From: CAIQJJ01 sp964606085
GTDB lineage: Bacteria > Chloroflexota > Anaerolineae > Anaerolineales > UBA4823
Length of the DNA: 64,000 nt
Assembly: GCA_964606085.1 (NCBI GenBank)
Contig: CAZSFD010000002.1
Coordinates: 1 to 64,000, forward strand
Reading direction: 5' to 3'
Below, in pieces: positions 16,881 through 26,003 of the stretch. The notes beneath the pieces are model-generated. The model did not search any database, was not told where the DNA came from, and was given only the letters and a program-made list of their open reading frames with translations. Made by a program: the position numbers and the translations under genes. Positions within the stretch are counted from its first letter, which is position 1, and every line of letters starts with the position of its first letter.

Positions 16881-19800
16881 ATGAACCGCGTTGTCTGCAC
16901 TTTTCTCATTTTTACCATTCTCGTCAGCCTGCTGCCCATCTCACACAGCCAGGCTTCGCCTGAAGCCCCCAACATCTCCTCAGGCAACCGCTCCTTGCTG
17001 CTCGATGGCGCCGGCGATTACCTGCGGGTAAACCATGCCCCCGAACTCAACCCGGCCAGCGCCATTACCATCGAAGCCTGGGTCAATCCCGATACGGTCA
17101 GCGGCTGCCACACCGTCCTCGGCAAAGACTACACGCAAGCCTATTGGCTCGGCATCTGCAATGGCAAAATTCGCTTCTACCCCCACGGCGCAACTTCCAG
17201 TGTAGATGGCATCGCCAGCATCCCGGCAGGGGCGTGGACGCACGTGGCCGTCACTTACGATGGCACGACGCGGCGCTACTACATCAACGGCGCGCTCGAC
17301 CTGAACAGCACCATCAACCCCGGCCCGCTCACCGCCAGCACCGATGACCTGGCTATCGGCGCAGACCTGGGAACCGGCACGCTCTACGAATGGGATGGCG
17401 CGCTCGACGAAGTGCACCTTTGGAACCGGGCGCTGACGCAAAGCGAAATCCAGACCAACCGGTATAACGATGTTTACATCGGCGGATCCGGATCGGGATT
17501 GGTCGGCGAATGGAGGCTGGATGGAGCCGGGTACGATTATGATTACACCGGCGGCGCCAATCACGGCATTGCCCAGGGTAACGCCACCTATTCTGCTTCT
17601 GGCGTCGAGCCAGATAGCGTCAACCTAAAGCAGAGCGCCAATGCTTTCACGATGGATGGCGTGTGCAACCCGGCCGAATATGCTGGCGCGTACGAATACA
17701 TCACCGGTTTTTCCAGCACCTATCTTGTCCACAACCTGGAAAATGTCTACATTTGCTTCCCATCCCTTGAAAAAGGCAACAACCGTTGGGCCAGCGTGGC
17801 CTTCGACATGGACTACGATCACACCAACGCCCCCGACGACCAGGATTACCTGTTCACCATAGACATCAACAACGTAAAAACCGCTCAAACCGGCAACGGC
17901 AGCACCTGGGTATCCTTTTCTCCCCCGCCTGATTTTTGGGAAGCCGCCCGCTACAACGACCCCGGCAACGAGTTCACCTGGAGCGCCGAGTTCCGCTTCC
18001 CCGCCAGCGCCTTTGGCTGGACTCCCGGGTACGAGCACACCTTTGGCGTGGCCCTCTTTGAAGGCTTCACCGGGCAGACATCCAAGTCCTTCCCTGGCGG
18101 AGCCGATGAAGATATCCCTGCTTCGTGGGGTAACGGGATTCTTTCGACCATCGCCGCCACCAGCACATCCTGGACCTTCAGCGGCTCCGTGCAAAATGAG
18201 CAGACCGGCGGCGGTATTGCCAATGTGCCGGTGCAACTGATCCAATCTACCTCTGGTGGAACGTTTTTGCTTGATGTCAGCACCACCAACGGCAGCGGCA
18301 ACTTCAGTTTCAGCCACACCGGGCTGGCCGGCGGGGTGTTCATCGTCCAGGCGCAGGATGCCACCGGGTATAGCTCCGTCAGCGCCGCCGTGGGCAGCGA
18401 CGGCCGCGTGATCTCGCCCAATCTGGTCAGCTACAATGCCACCGTAGCTGGCGGAACCTATTCCCCAGCCACCTTCCTCGATACGCAAAACCTGCCCGAA
18501 CACCGCGCCTTCAACCGCCATTACATCATCGTTTACAGCAGCCCCGTGCAATATAGCGACCTGTGGCCGCTGATCGAGATGAAAAAGCTGGAAGGCTACC
18601 AGGTGGAAACGGCTAACGTCTCGACGATTGAAGCCAGCACCGCCGGCTATGACCGGGCCGAAAAAATTCGCAATTACCTCAACGCACGCTGGCAGGCGCT
18701 CCGCCCGCAGCCCATCTACGCCCTGCTGGTGGGCCGCCACGACCTGATCCCCGTGCGCGACCTGGGCTGGCTGGGCGACGCCGACCACCGCACCCCTGGC
18801 GAGGACAATTACGCCCCCGCCGTCGTCACCGACTGGTATTACGCCGACCTCGACTCGAACTGGGATACCGATGGCGATCACTTTTACGGCGAATACCTGT
18901 ACTGCGACCCCAGCACCTACATCGTCCCCATCGAAGGCGCAGACCTGCCCGGTCAATGCCCGCCGGTTGGCAGCCCGCTGCGCGAAGGGCCGTATGGGGC
19001 CAGCGCTTCTGCCAGCGATGACTGGATTCCTGAAATCAGCCTGGGCCGCCTGTTGATCAACGACCGCGCCGAAGTGAACTGGGCGCTGCGCACCTCGGTA
19101 CGCTCCGAAAGTTCAGGGGATTTGGTCAAACGGGATGCCTTGCTGGCTGCAGCCATGTGGTTTCTCAACGGCCGCTCGTGGGATACCGCCACCAACACCT
19201 ATCTCGTCGGGCAGGGCAACGGCATTCTGGGCGGGTGGCCCAATCCGGTGGCGCGTCCGTTAGGCCCCGATGCCGCCATCAACCTCGAAACCTTCATCAA
19301 GCCTGGCCTGGCCAGCCACATGAGCCTGGTGGATACGCTCTACGAAACCACTTCCCCTTATAGCGGCGAGGGCCTGATCCCCACCAGCTTCACCCCCACT
19401 GCCGGCCTCGACGAAGCCACCTTCAACGATTACTTCGACAACGGTTACGGTCTGGTCAACGTCAACGGCCACGGCGACCCCACTGGCGTGTACCGCATCG
19501 CCTGGGTACGCGACCAGAACAACAACCGCCAGGTGGAAAACCCCGCCAACCCCGCCGAAACCGCCGCCTGCACCCGCAATTGCACCGAACTGGCCTGGGC
19601 CGATTACATCAGCGCCGATGTCAGCTCTCCGGGCGTGGTCGCGCCGATCATCTTCGCCAATGCCTGTTCTACTGGTGCATGGATTAAAGAGACTTTCGTG
19701 GCTGGCGAGCGGGTGTTCGTAGCCGATGACCGCTCGGTAGCCGGGCGTATCCCTGCCCAGGGCAAAGCGGCCGCCTGGATTGGCGGGTTGAACATTGTGC

Positions 19801-21959
19801 CGGTGTACAGCCTGGACAGGCTGCAGAACAATTTCAACCTGGACATCATCACCCAACCCCTTTTGCTCGGCGATGCCTTCTGGAAGGGCATGATCCAGGC
19901 TCACGCCGATGCCGTATGGGATTGGCGCATGCACACCCCCATGCTCTTCGGCGACCCGGCCTATTCTTACTGGGGCAACCCGCTCAACATGGATGCCCCC
20001 TGGCCGCAAGGCGGGCAGAACTGGTTCAGCAGCGGGGCCACCCTATTCAACGGGCCGGATTCTGGCACCATCTACTGGACACGCAGCAACACCACGCCCG
20101 CCTCGCCGCCGGTCATCTCTATCAGTGGAAATGTGATCGTTGGCAGTCAAAACGGCCTGACCGCTTTTTCGAGCAATGGGAATGTGGTGTTGACCGCCAG
20201 CCCTGGTGGGACGGTTACCCAATCGCCGGCGGTGGCGACCGATGGCGTGTACTTCGTCTCCGGCTCAACCCTGTACGAATACATCCCGGCGTTATCTCAG
20301 CGCCGGGCGATCAGCCTGGGCAGCAATGCCACCGGCGAACCGCACATCGGGCCAGATGGCGTGGTGTGGGTGCCGACGACACTCGGCATGGCACGCGTCA
20401 CCGGGGCCAACATTCCCGAAATTCTCGATGGCGGCGCAGCCCTCACCCCTGCCGCACTGACGCTTTCCGGCGCGGCCGTGTGGGTAGGCAACACCAGCAC
20501 GCTGCACGGCTATTTCATAGATCAACGCGGCCAAATCACCCGCGACGCGCTGACGCTCAGTGGCGCGGGGGCGCTCACCCCGCCCGCCACCGCCCCCAAT
20601 GGCGATGTGTACGTGGGCGGCAACAATAGCATTCTCTACAAAATCCCCGGCGGCTTCCCCTTCCCCGCCACCGCCACGCAAGTGTTCGACTCTATTGGGC
20701 CAATCGTCGCCCGCCCCACCATCGGCGATGACGGCTCGATCTACTTCGGCACACAAAACGGCGGATTGTACGGCCTTAACCCCGATGGCAGTGTGCGCTG
20801 GATGAAAATCCTGCCTGGCGCACTCGTGGCCGCCCCGGCGCTCGACCCCAACCGCCTGTATGTGGTCTTCGGCAGTGAACTCCGCGTCTACGAACCGGTC
20901 AGCGGCGGCTTTTTGTGGTCAGTCAACCTGGGTGATACCACCGGAGCGCAATCCACGCCCGTCATCGGCGCGGGGCGTATGCTCTATGTCACACTCAACA
21001 ACGGCAAATTGGTGGCCGTTGGGCCAAACCTGGCCATCAGCCTGCCCGAAAACCTGCGCCTGACCCCTGGCCCCGGTAATGTGACGTTGCAATGGGACGA
21101 CACCAGCAGCAACGAAACCGGATTCCGAGTGGAATACTGTGTGCTGAACCAAAGCTGCCAGTTGATCAGCACCACAACAGCCAACACCACCCAAATCCTC
21201 ATCGGCCAGATGAAGCCCGGCGAGACCATGCGCTTTCGCGTTCAGGCAGTGGGCAGCTTTGGCGGCAACGGCCCGCAAAGCCCCGCTGACGACCCCGGTT
21301 ACAGTTCCGAATTTGCTTATTCTGAATACACCACCATCACCCCACCTGCGCCCGTTCCCCCCAATAACCTGAACGCCGAAGCCACCTCCGCCGAGGGCAT
21401 CCGCCTGGCCTGGGAATACAGCGGCCCCAACGCCGACCTGCTGACCGGCTTCCGCATCTATCGCAGCGCCTCCAGCGGCGGGCCGTACAGCGAGGTGGGC
21501 AGCGTGGGCGCATCCACCCTGGCCTTCGACGACAGCGGCCTGACGCCGGGAACAACTTACTACTACAAAGTAGCCGCCGAAACAACGGGCGGCCTCTCGG
21601 CGCAATCCTCCTTCGCCAGCGCCCCAACCCGCGGCCAAAGCCTGCCCGCCCCCAGCAACTTCACGGCTGTGCAGCAGGATAACCTGAGCGTGCTGCTCAC
21701 CTGGCAAGATAACGCCAACGGCGAAACCGGCTACCTGGTGGAACGCAAACTCCCCGCCACCAACGAATACGTGCTGACCGCCATGCTGCCCGCCAACGCC
21801 ACCACCTACACCGACCCGGCGGCGCTGCTCAGCGAGGGCGGCATCAGCTACCGCGTGCGCGCCTACACCGCCAGCGATGAGTCGCTGCCGACGCTGGCGT
21901 ATGTGAACTACGAAATTGCCAGCGATTACCAGGTTTTCTTGCCAATGCTGACGCGCTGA
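16881..21959 (+). CDS. Secreted multidomain gingipain-type (C25) cysteine protease
   Basis: 1692 residues. Sec signal peptide 1-26 (hydrophobic FLIFTILVSLLPI, cut after SQA). Domains in order: LamG-like lectin fold (about 30-210), a CBM9-like domain (about 250-410), a CnaB-like beta domain (415-520), peptidase C25 (about 545-1040), a PQQ-type beta-propeller (about 1050-1380) and three fibronectin type III repeats (1385-1665). The catalytic pair is present: His864 in NVNGHGDP and Cys929 in FANACSTGAW, so it is probably active. It ends in YQVFLPMLTR, a tail common on exported Chloroflexota proteins. Extracellular digestion or surface display is likely. Confidence 0.88.
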   Translation: MNRVVCTFLIFTILVSLLPISHSQASPEAPNISSGNRSLLLDGAGDYLRVNHAPELNPASAITIEAWVNPDTVSGCHTVLGKDYTQAYWLGICNGKIRFYPHGATSSVDGIASIPAGAWTHVAVTYDGTTRRYYINGALDLNSTINPGPLTASTDDLAIGADLGTGTLYEWDGALDEVHLWNRALTQSEIQTNRYNDVYIGGSGSGLVGEWRLDGAGYDYDYTGGANHGIAQGNATYSASGVEPDSVNLKQSANAFTMDGVCNPAEYAGAYEYITGFSSTYLVHNLENVYICFPSLEKGNNRWASVAFDMDYDHTNAPDDQDYLFTIDINNVKTAQTGNGSTWVSFSPPPDFWEAARYNDPGNEFTWSAEFRFPASAFGWTPGYEHTFGVALFEGFTGQTSKSFPGGADEDIPASWGNGILSTIAATSTSWTFSGSVQNEQTGGGIANVPVQLIQSTSGGTFLLDVSTTNGSGNFSFSHTGLAGGVFIVQAQDATGYSSVSAAVGSDGRVISPNLVSYNATVAGGTYSPATFLDTQNLPEHRAFNRHYIIVYSSPVQYSDLWPLIEMKKLEGYQVETANVSTIEASTAGYDRAEKIRNYLNARWQALRPQPIYALLVGRHDLIPVRDLGWLGDADHRTPGEDNYAPAVVTDWYYADLDSNWDTDGDHFYGEYLYCDPSTYIVPIEGADLPGQCPPVGSPLREGPYGASASASDDWIPEISLGRLLINDRAEVNWALRTSVRSESSGDLVKRDALLAAAMWFLNGRSWDTATNTYLVGQGNGILGGWPNPVARPLGPDAAINLETFIKPGLASHMSLVDTLYETTSPYSGEGLIPTSFTPTAGLDEATFNDYFDNGYGLVNVNGHGDPTGVYRIAWVRDQNNNRQVENPANPAETAACTRNCTELAWADYISADVSSPGVVAPIIFANACSTGAWIKETFVAGERVFVADDRSVAGRIPAQGKAAAWIGGLNIVPVYSLDRLQNNFNLDIITQPLLLGDAFWKGMIQAHADAVWDWRMHTPMLFGDPAYSYWGNPLNMDAPWPQGGQNWFSSGATLFNGPDSGTIYWTRSNTTPASPPVISISGNVIVGSQNGLTAFSSNGNVVLTASPGGTVTQSPAVATDGVYFVSGSTLYEYIPALSQRRAISLGSNATGEPHIGPDGVVWVPTTLGMARVTGANIPEILDGGAALTPAALTLSGAAVWVGNTSTLHGYFIDQRGQITRDALTLSGAGALTPPATAPNGDVYVGGNNSILYKIPGGFPFPATATQVFDSIGPIVARPTIGDDGSIYFGTQNGGLYGLNPDGSVRWMKILPGALVAAPALDPNRLYVVFGSELRVYEPVSGGFLWSVNLGDTTGAQSTPVIGAGRMLYVTLNNGKLVAVGPNLAISLPENLRLTPGPGNVTLQWDDTSSNETGFRVEYCVLNQSCQLISTTTANTTQILIGQMKPGETMRFRVQAVGSFGGNGPQSPADDPGYSSEFAYSEYTTITPPAPVPPNNLNAEATSAEGIRLAWEYSGPNADLLTGFRIYRSASSGGPYSEVGSVGASTLAFDDSGLTPGTTYYYKVAAETTGGLSAQSSFASAPTRGQSLPAPSNFTAVQQDNLSVLLTWQDNANGETGYLVERKLPATNEYVLTAMLPANATTYTDPAALLSEGGISYRVRAYTASDESLPTLAYVNYEIASDYQVFLPMLTR

Positions 21960-21995
21960 AACCGGCTTCTAGGGCAGGTCACAAATTGCTTAAAC

Positions 21996-22042
21996 AAGAC
22001 GGCAGGCTGGATGGCGTTGTATGCCATCCAGCCTGCCGTCTT
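21996..22042 (+). terminator. Strong hairpin after the C25 gene
   Basis: Perfect 20-bp stem starting AAGACGGCAGGCTGGATGGC with a 7-base loop, 36 bases after the stop codon. No strong T-run follows, so it may act as a 3' structure or a weak bidirectional terminator. Confidence 0.6.
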
Positions 22043-22061
22043 AGAGTCTGTCTGAAAATTC

Positions 22062-22140
22062 AGGTGCAACACACTTTCTGGTGCGAGTCCGATTGTGTTG
22101 GCAAAAGGCAATGTTTTCAACCAAGAAGTGCGTTGCACCT
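22062..22140 (+). repeat. Dispersed palindrome, AGGTGCAACGCACTT family (copy 2)
   Basis: Arms AGGTGCAACACACTT and AAGTGCGTTGCACCT (one mismatch) around a longer centre than copy 1. Both centres contain GGCAAAA/GCCAAAA-like pieces, which suggests descent from one element. Confidence 0.8.
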
Positions 22141-22156
22141 GTGTTACGCGAAGAAT

Positions 22157-22348
22157 CTATTTCTTGCCGAATAACCCACCCAGGGCGCCTAAATCGGGCA
22201 GGCCACCCGCCAGGGCGGTATCCACCTGAGATGCCAAGGGGGCCGGTAACTTTTGTTTGAGGAAACTCACCACGGTTTCGACCGCGGTTTTGGCCTGGGC
22301 TTCAGAAATGCCCGTTTTCTCGACAACCAGCTTAATCAGTTCGTCCAT
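22157..22348 (-). CDS. Small helical protein (DUF2267/DUF2780-like)
   Basis: 63 residues from ATG 22348 with AAGGA upstream. The sequence begins MDELIKLVVEKTGISEAQAK, continues with an amphipathic helix (AVETVVSFLKQKLP) and ends in a Gly-rich tail GALGGLFGKK. The G-I-S-x-x-Q-A pattern and Gly-rich end are typical of small DUF2267/DUF2780-type proteins of unknown function. It lies 88 bases after acpP on the same strand and may be co-transcribed. Confidence 0.65.
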   Translation of the reverse strand: MDELIKLVVEKTGISEAQAKTAVETVVSFLKQKLPAPLASQVDTALAGGLPDLGALGGLFGKK

Positions 22349-22436
22349 GATGGAATCCTTTCTGAGCGATAGAAACAAAAATGCGGATTTCCGCTTGCGC
22401 TTCATCCGCATTCCCAGTCATGTAAGGGGTCACTCG

Positions 22437-22676
22437 TCACGCAGCGTGGGCGTCGAGGTAAGTAACCGCTTCGCCAACGGTGGTGATCTTCTGGGCATCT
22501 TCGTCGGAGATTTCGCCGCCGAATTTGTCTTCGAAGGCCATGATCAACTCAACCAAATCGAGTGAATCGGCTTCCAGGTCCTCGCGGAAACGGGCTTCCA
22601 GCGTTACCTTGTCCTCATCAACGCCGAGCAGATCAACAACGATTTCCTTTACCGTATCAAATGTAGTGTCAGCCAT
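22437..22676 (-). CDS. acpP: Acyl carrier protein
   Basis: 79 residues, the standard size. Carries growing fatty acyl chains on a 4'-phosphopantetheine attached to Ser38 in the EADSLDLVEL motif. Acidic helix II (LVELIMAFEDKFGGEISDED) is canonical. Start ATG has AGGAGG 8 bases upstream. It stands alone, not beside fab genes; a strong promoter is present upstream, divergent from the IPP isomerase gene. Confidence 0.96.
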   Translation of the reverse strand: MADTTFDTVKEIVVDLLGVDEDKVTLEARFREDLEADSLDLVELIMAFEDKFGGEISDEDAQKITTVGEAVTYLDAHAA

Positions 22677-22745
22677 TGCAAAAATCCTCCTTGCAGGAAA
22701 AATAGTGATTGCCTGATACCGCTTTGCTGGCGGCGAAACAGGCCA

Positions 22746-22773
22746 ATTGTAACCCCGGTTAGAGGACTGTCAA
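22746..22773 (-). promoter_or_regulatory. Promoter of acpP
   Basis: Minus-strand TTGACA (22773-22768), 16-base spacer, TACAAT (22751-22746). Near-consensus, matching the high expression expected of acpP. The leader is about 60 bases. Confidence 0.7.
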
Positions 22774-22787
22774 GCCCCGTGGTTTTG

Positions 22788-22816
22788 TTGACAGTGCCTA
22801 ACGCGGCTGGTAAGAT
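22788..22816 (+). promoter_or_regulatory. Promoter of the IPP isomerase gene
   Basis: Perfect TTGACA (22788-22793), 17-base spacer, TAAGAT (22811-22816). It is back to back with the acpP promoter; the two -35 boxes are only 14 bases apart. The leader to ATG 22902 is about 80 bases and holds no obvious regulatory structure. Confidence 0.7.
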
Positions 22817-22901
22817 ACCAAACGCCCATTTCATGTCTGCGTGTTGCAAAAGGACGTTTATCCAAAGCAGTAAAACCCACCTTTTTCCGAGAAGTTACGC
22901 C

Positions 22902-23936
22902 ATGCCCGACAATTCGCTGATCCGCACCCGCAAAGCCGACCACATCCGCATCAACCTGCAAGAGAATGTCCAATCGGGGCTGACCACTGGCCTGGAACGG
23001 TATCGCTTCATTCACCGCGCCCTGCCAGAAATCAATCTGGATGATGTTGACCTCAGCCAGGGCTTATTTGGCAAGCGGCTGGCAGCGCCGATTTTGATCT
23101 CTTCGATGACCGGCGGCACCGCAGAGGCAGCCGCAATCAACCAGGCCTTGTCCATTGCCGCCGAAGAAACCGGCATCGCCATGGGGCTTGGCTCGCAGCG
23201 AGCGGCCATTGAAAACCCCGCCTTAGCCGATACTTTTCAGGTGCGCCAGTTTGCCCCGCATGCGCTGCTCTTTGCCAACCTGGGAGCCGTGCAACTCAAT
23301 TACACCTACGGCCTCGCACAATGCCAGCGCGCCGTCGAAATGCTCGAAGCCGATGCTCTGATCCTGCACTTTAACGCCTTGCAGGAAGCCGTACAGCCCG
23401 AAGGAGATACTCGTTTTGCCGGGCTTTTGGCAAAAATCGAGGCTGTTTGCCGCAAATTGTCCGTTCCGGTGATCGCCAAAGAAGTGGGGTGGGGCTTTTC
23501 AGAAAGCGACGCCCGCCTGCTGGCCGAAAGCGGTGTCGCGGCCATTGATGTGGCCGGGGCGGGTGGCACTTCGTGGAGTCAGGTGGAAATGTACCGCGCC
23601 CAAAATGAACGCCAACGCCGCCTGGCGGCAGCCTTCATAGATTGGGGGATTCCCACCGCCGAAGCGATTCAAAACGTGCGCCGCGCGGCTCCCGAATTGA
23701 CCATTTTCGCCTCTGGGGGGCTGCGCACAGGGATGGATATTGCCAAGTGCATTGCGCTGGGCGCAAGTATCGGCGGGATGGCGGGGCCATTCCTGAAAGC
23801 GGCAGCGCAGTCGCCTGAAGCCGTCATAGAAACCATTCACGAACTGCAACGCGAAATGCAAATCTGCCTGTTTGCCACAGGTGCAGCCAATTGGTCTGCC
23901 CTGCGCGACGGGCATTTGATGCGTGTGGAGCAATAA
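22902..23936 (+). CDS. fni: Type II isopentenyl-diphosphate delta-isomerase
   Basis: 344 residues from ATG 22902; an upstream in-frame start at 22779 overlaps the promoter. Interconverts IPP and DMAPP using reduced FMN. The type II N-terminal motif RKADHIRI is present, then PILISSMTGG (FMN loop), GLGSQRAAIE, and the C-terminal phosphate-binding IFASGGLRTGMDIAKCIALGAS. Pairs with the prenyl diphosphate synthase 17 bases downstream, forming an isoprenoid unit. Confidence 0.94.
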   Translation: MPDNSLIRTRKADHIRINLQENVQSGLTTGLERYRFIHRALPEINLDDVDLSQGLFGKRLAAPILISSMTGGTAEAAAINQALSIAAEETGIAMGLGSQRAAIENPALADTFQVRQFAPHALLFANLGAVQLNYTYGLAQCQRAVEMLEADALILHFNALQEAVQPEGDTRFAGLLAKIEAVCRKLSVPVIAKEVGWGFSESDARLLAESGVAAIDVAGAGGTSWSQVEMYRAQNERQRRLAAAFIDWGIPTAEAIQNVRRAAPELTIFASGGLRTGMDIAKCIALGASIGGMAGPFLKAAAQSPEAVIETIHELQREMQICLFATGAANWSALRDGHLMRVEQ

Positions 23937-23953
23937 GGTTTTTGGAAAAAAAG

Positions 23954-24967
23954 ATGCAGCCACTTAAAGAACTAACCATCACCTACCTGCCAGCCATCGA
24001 AAACAGCTTGCGCCAGGCAGTCAATGTGACCAACCTCCCCGGTCAAGAAGAACTCCATTTCATGCTGGCTTACCACATGGGGTGGCAAGGCGAAGGCGCC
24101 GGGCCAGAGGCCCAGGGCAAACGCATTCGTCCACTGTTGGTGCTGCTATGCGCCGAAGCCTGCAAACCCGCAAGCTGGCAAAACGCCCTGCCAGGGGCAG
24201 CAGCAGTGGAACTGGTACATAATTTCTCGCTGATCCACGATGACATCGAAGATAATTCACCCCTGCGCCGTGGCCGCCCAACGTTATGGGCAAAATGGGG
24301 CATACCCCAGGCGATCAACGCCGGTGACGCCCTGTTCACCATCGCCCACCTTGCCACGCTGGGCCTGACTGAAACAGCCAACCCGACCATCGCCCTTGAA
24401 GCCACCCGCATCATCCAGCAAACCTGCCTGCACCTGACCCAGGGCCAGTTTCTCGATATCGGGTATGCCACTCGCAACGATCTGACCCCGGCGGATTACT
24501 GGCCGATGGTCGCCGGAAAAACGGCGGCCTTGTTGGCCTGCTGTACCGAACTGGGCGCAGTGATCGCCGGCTCACCCGATCGCCAGGCTTATCGAGAATT
24601 TGGTCGTCTGCTGGGCCTGGCGTTTCAGGCCCAGGATGACCTGTTGGGGATTTGGGGCGATGTAGCCACGACGGGCAAATCGGCAGACAGCGATTTGGTG
24701 GAGGGCAAGAAGAGTCTGCCGGTTCTGTATGGCCTGAGCTATGGCGGTGAATTTGCCCGGCGATGGGCTGCCGGACCCATTCCCCCTGCGGAAGTGCCAG
24801 CCCTGGCAGCCCGGCTTGAGGCGGAAGGCGCACGCCAGGCCACCCAATCTGACGCCGACCGCCTGACGCACGAAGCGCTGCAAGCGCTGACCAGCGCCCA
24901 ACCGCAAGGACGGGCGGGTGAAGCCTTGCACGAATTAGCAACAAAATTATTGCGGCGAGAAAAATAA
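23954..24967 (+). CDS. Trans-polyprenyl diphosphate synthase (GGPP/FPP type)
   Basis: 337 residues from ATG 23954. Chain elongation of allylic diphosphates with IPP. First Asp-rich motif LIHDDIEDNSPLRRGRPT (DDxxD), second QAQDDLLGIWGD, with KGKRIRP-like basic motif at residues 55-62 (AQGKRIRPLLVLL). Chain length cannot be fixed from sequence alone; GGPP is plausible for Chloroflexota carotenoid or quinone chains. Follows fni by 17 bases. Confidence 0.92.
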   Translation: MQPLKELTITYLPAIENSLRQAVNVTNLPGQEELHFMLAYHMGWQGEGAGPEAQGKRIRPLLVLLCAEACKPASWQNALPGAAAVELVHNFSLIHDDIEDNSPLRRGRPTLWAKWGIPQAINAGDALFTIAHLATLGLTETANPTIALEATRIIQQTCLHLTQGQFLDIGYATRNDLTPADYWPMVAGKTAALLACCTELGAVIAGSPDRQAYREFGRLLGLAFQAQDDLLGIWGDVATTGKSADSDLVEGKKSLPVLYGLSYGGEFARRWAAGPIPPAEVPALAARLEAEGARQATQSDADRLTHEALQALTSAQPQGRAGEALHELATKLLRREK

Positions 24968-24975
24968 ACGTCCAA

Positions 24976-25015
24976 CGCAAAGGCCTCCCAGGTTCAGCAA
25001 ACCGGGAGGCCTTTG
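24976..25015. terminator. Bidirectional terminator
   Basis: GCAAAGGCCTCCC / GGGAGGCCTTTGC, a perfect 13-bp stem, between the convergent prenyl synthase and membrane protein genes. T-rich on one side, A-rich on the other, so it can serve both strands. Confidence 0.8.
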
Positions 25016-25018
25016 CAA

Positions 25019-25519
25019 TTACAAATCCACCTTCTCAAACTTTCTACGCGTCAAAAGTTCGCCAAACAAATTCGACCGCACGACAAAGACCATCAGGGCC
25101 ACCCCAAGCCCCAATTCAATCACCATCAGCAGCCAATTCAACCAGGCCGCGGCAGTAAAACCCTGGGCCATCAAAATGGTTAAATTAGCCGTTGAAACCA
25201 GGAGCAATTGAACGCTAAAAACCAATGCGATGCGTTTCAGCCAGTTTTTCTTACTCACCCCGGTCATCATGAACTGTTCGATAAAAATGATCGAGACGAG
25301 GAAAAGTACCCCCATCACATAGGTATACACATCCTCAAAAAAGCGCATCTGCGCCGAGCGTTCATAAATGCCTTGCACGTACGCTACCCCCATAAAATCT
25401 TTGAACGCTTCTTGCCCGGTCAAAAAAATGCGCAAACCCATCCAAATCGAAAGCGCCCACATGGTATACACAAAAAACTTAATTAAGTTCTCTTGCGAAA
25501 ACAACGGCTTTTTCTCCAC
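25019..25519 (-). CDS. Four-helix membrane protein of unknown function
   Basis: 166 residues, starting at a GTG (25519) with AAGGA upstream; no in-frame ATG fits. Four hydrophobic segments: about 13-33 (FFVYTMWALSIWMGLRIFL), 66-84, 98-118 and 125-145. The loop after helix 1 is longer and polar. No known motif. Base composition is more AT-rich than the isoprenoid genes. Function not recognised. Confidence 0.7.
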   Translation of the reverse strand: MEKKPLFSQENLIKFFVYTMWALSIWMGLRIFLTGQEAFKDFMGVAYVQGIYERSAQMRFFEDVYTYVMGVLFLVSIIFIEQFMMTGVSKKNWLKRIALVFSVQLLLVSTANLTILMAQGFTAAAWLNWLLMVIELGLGVALMVFVVRSNLFGELLTRRKFEKVDL

Positions 25520-25579
25520 AAATCATATCCTTTCTCAAGCATCATCTCGCTGGGTATCGTAAACGAGAGTATATCACGC

Positions 25580-25858
25580 TCACAAAGCGGTCAAAATAAC
25601 CACGACCTCATCATCGAAGGAAATATCGCCCGGATAGGGCTTGCCGCAGCGGTTGTACCAGTATTTGGCGTTCCAAATGTCCGGTTCTTTGCGGTGCAGA
25701 TAGGCGTGAATCCACATGGCGTGGGCATCGTCCATGGCCTGGACAATGCGGTGAGCGGTATCCCAATCGCCGTGCAGATCGTACCACAGGGCGCGCAGGT
25801 GCTGCGAGGGAAGAGAATCTGGCTTAGGGGTGGCACGAAGGCCGACAAGGGTCATCAT
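25580..25858 (-). CDS. Conserved small hypothetical protein
   Basis: 92 residues from ATG 25858 with AAGGA 9 bases upstream (a GTG codon just before and an ATG just after are alternatives). Contains DLHGDWDTAHRIVQAMDD and WIHAYLHRKEPDIWNAKYWYNRCGKP, blocks I recognise as conserved across many bacteria without a known function. His and Trp enrichment is notable. Not clearly linked to the neighbouring ABC importer, from which it is separated by a terminator. Confidence 0.78.
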   Translation of the reverse strand: MMTLVGLRATPKPDSLPSQHLRALWYDLHGDWDTAHRIVQAMDDAHAMWIHAYLHRKEPDIWNAKYWYNRCGKPYPGDISFDDEVVVILTAL

Positions 25859-25937
25859 CACAATTCCTTTAGAAGATAAACGATGGGCGAATACACGATA
25901 TGTTTCACCGTTTTACCATTCGCAGGACGAAAAAGCA

Positions 25938-25965
25938 AGTGGCTGCCTCCGTGGAAGCAGCCACT
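25938..25965 (-). terminator. Terminator of the ABC importer operon
   Basis: Inverted repeat AGTGGCTGCCTCC / GGAAGCAGCCACT (one mismatch), on the minus strand followed by TGCTTTTTCG. It lies 38 bases after the substrate-binding protein stop. Confidence 0.7.
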
Positions 25966-26003
25966 CTTTTATCAACAAGATATGAAATTGTTATGTAAAA
26001 CGA

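Noticed and set aside
17625..18956. A 443-codon open frame on the minus strand
   Set aside because: Opposite the C25 protease, whose domains and active site are clear in the plus-strand frame.
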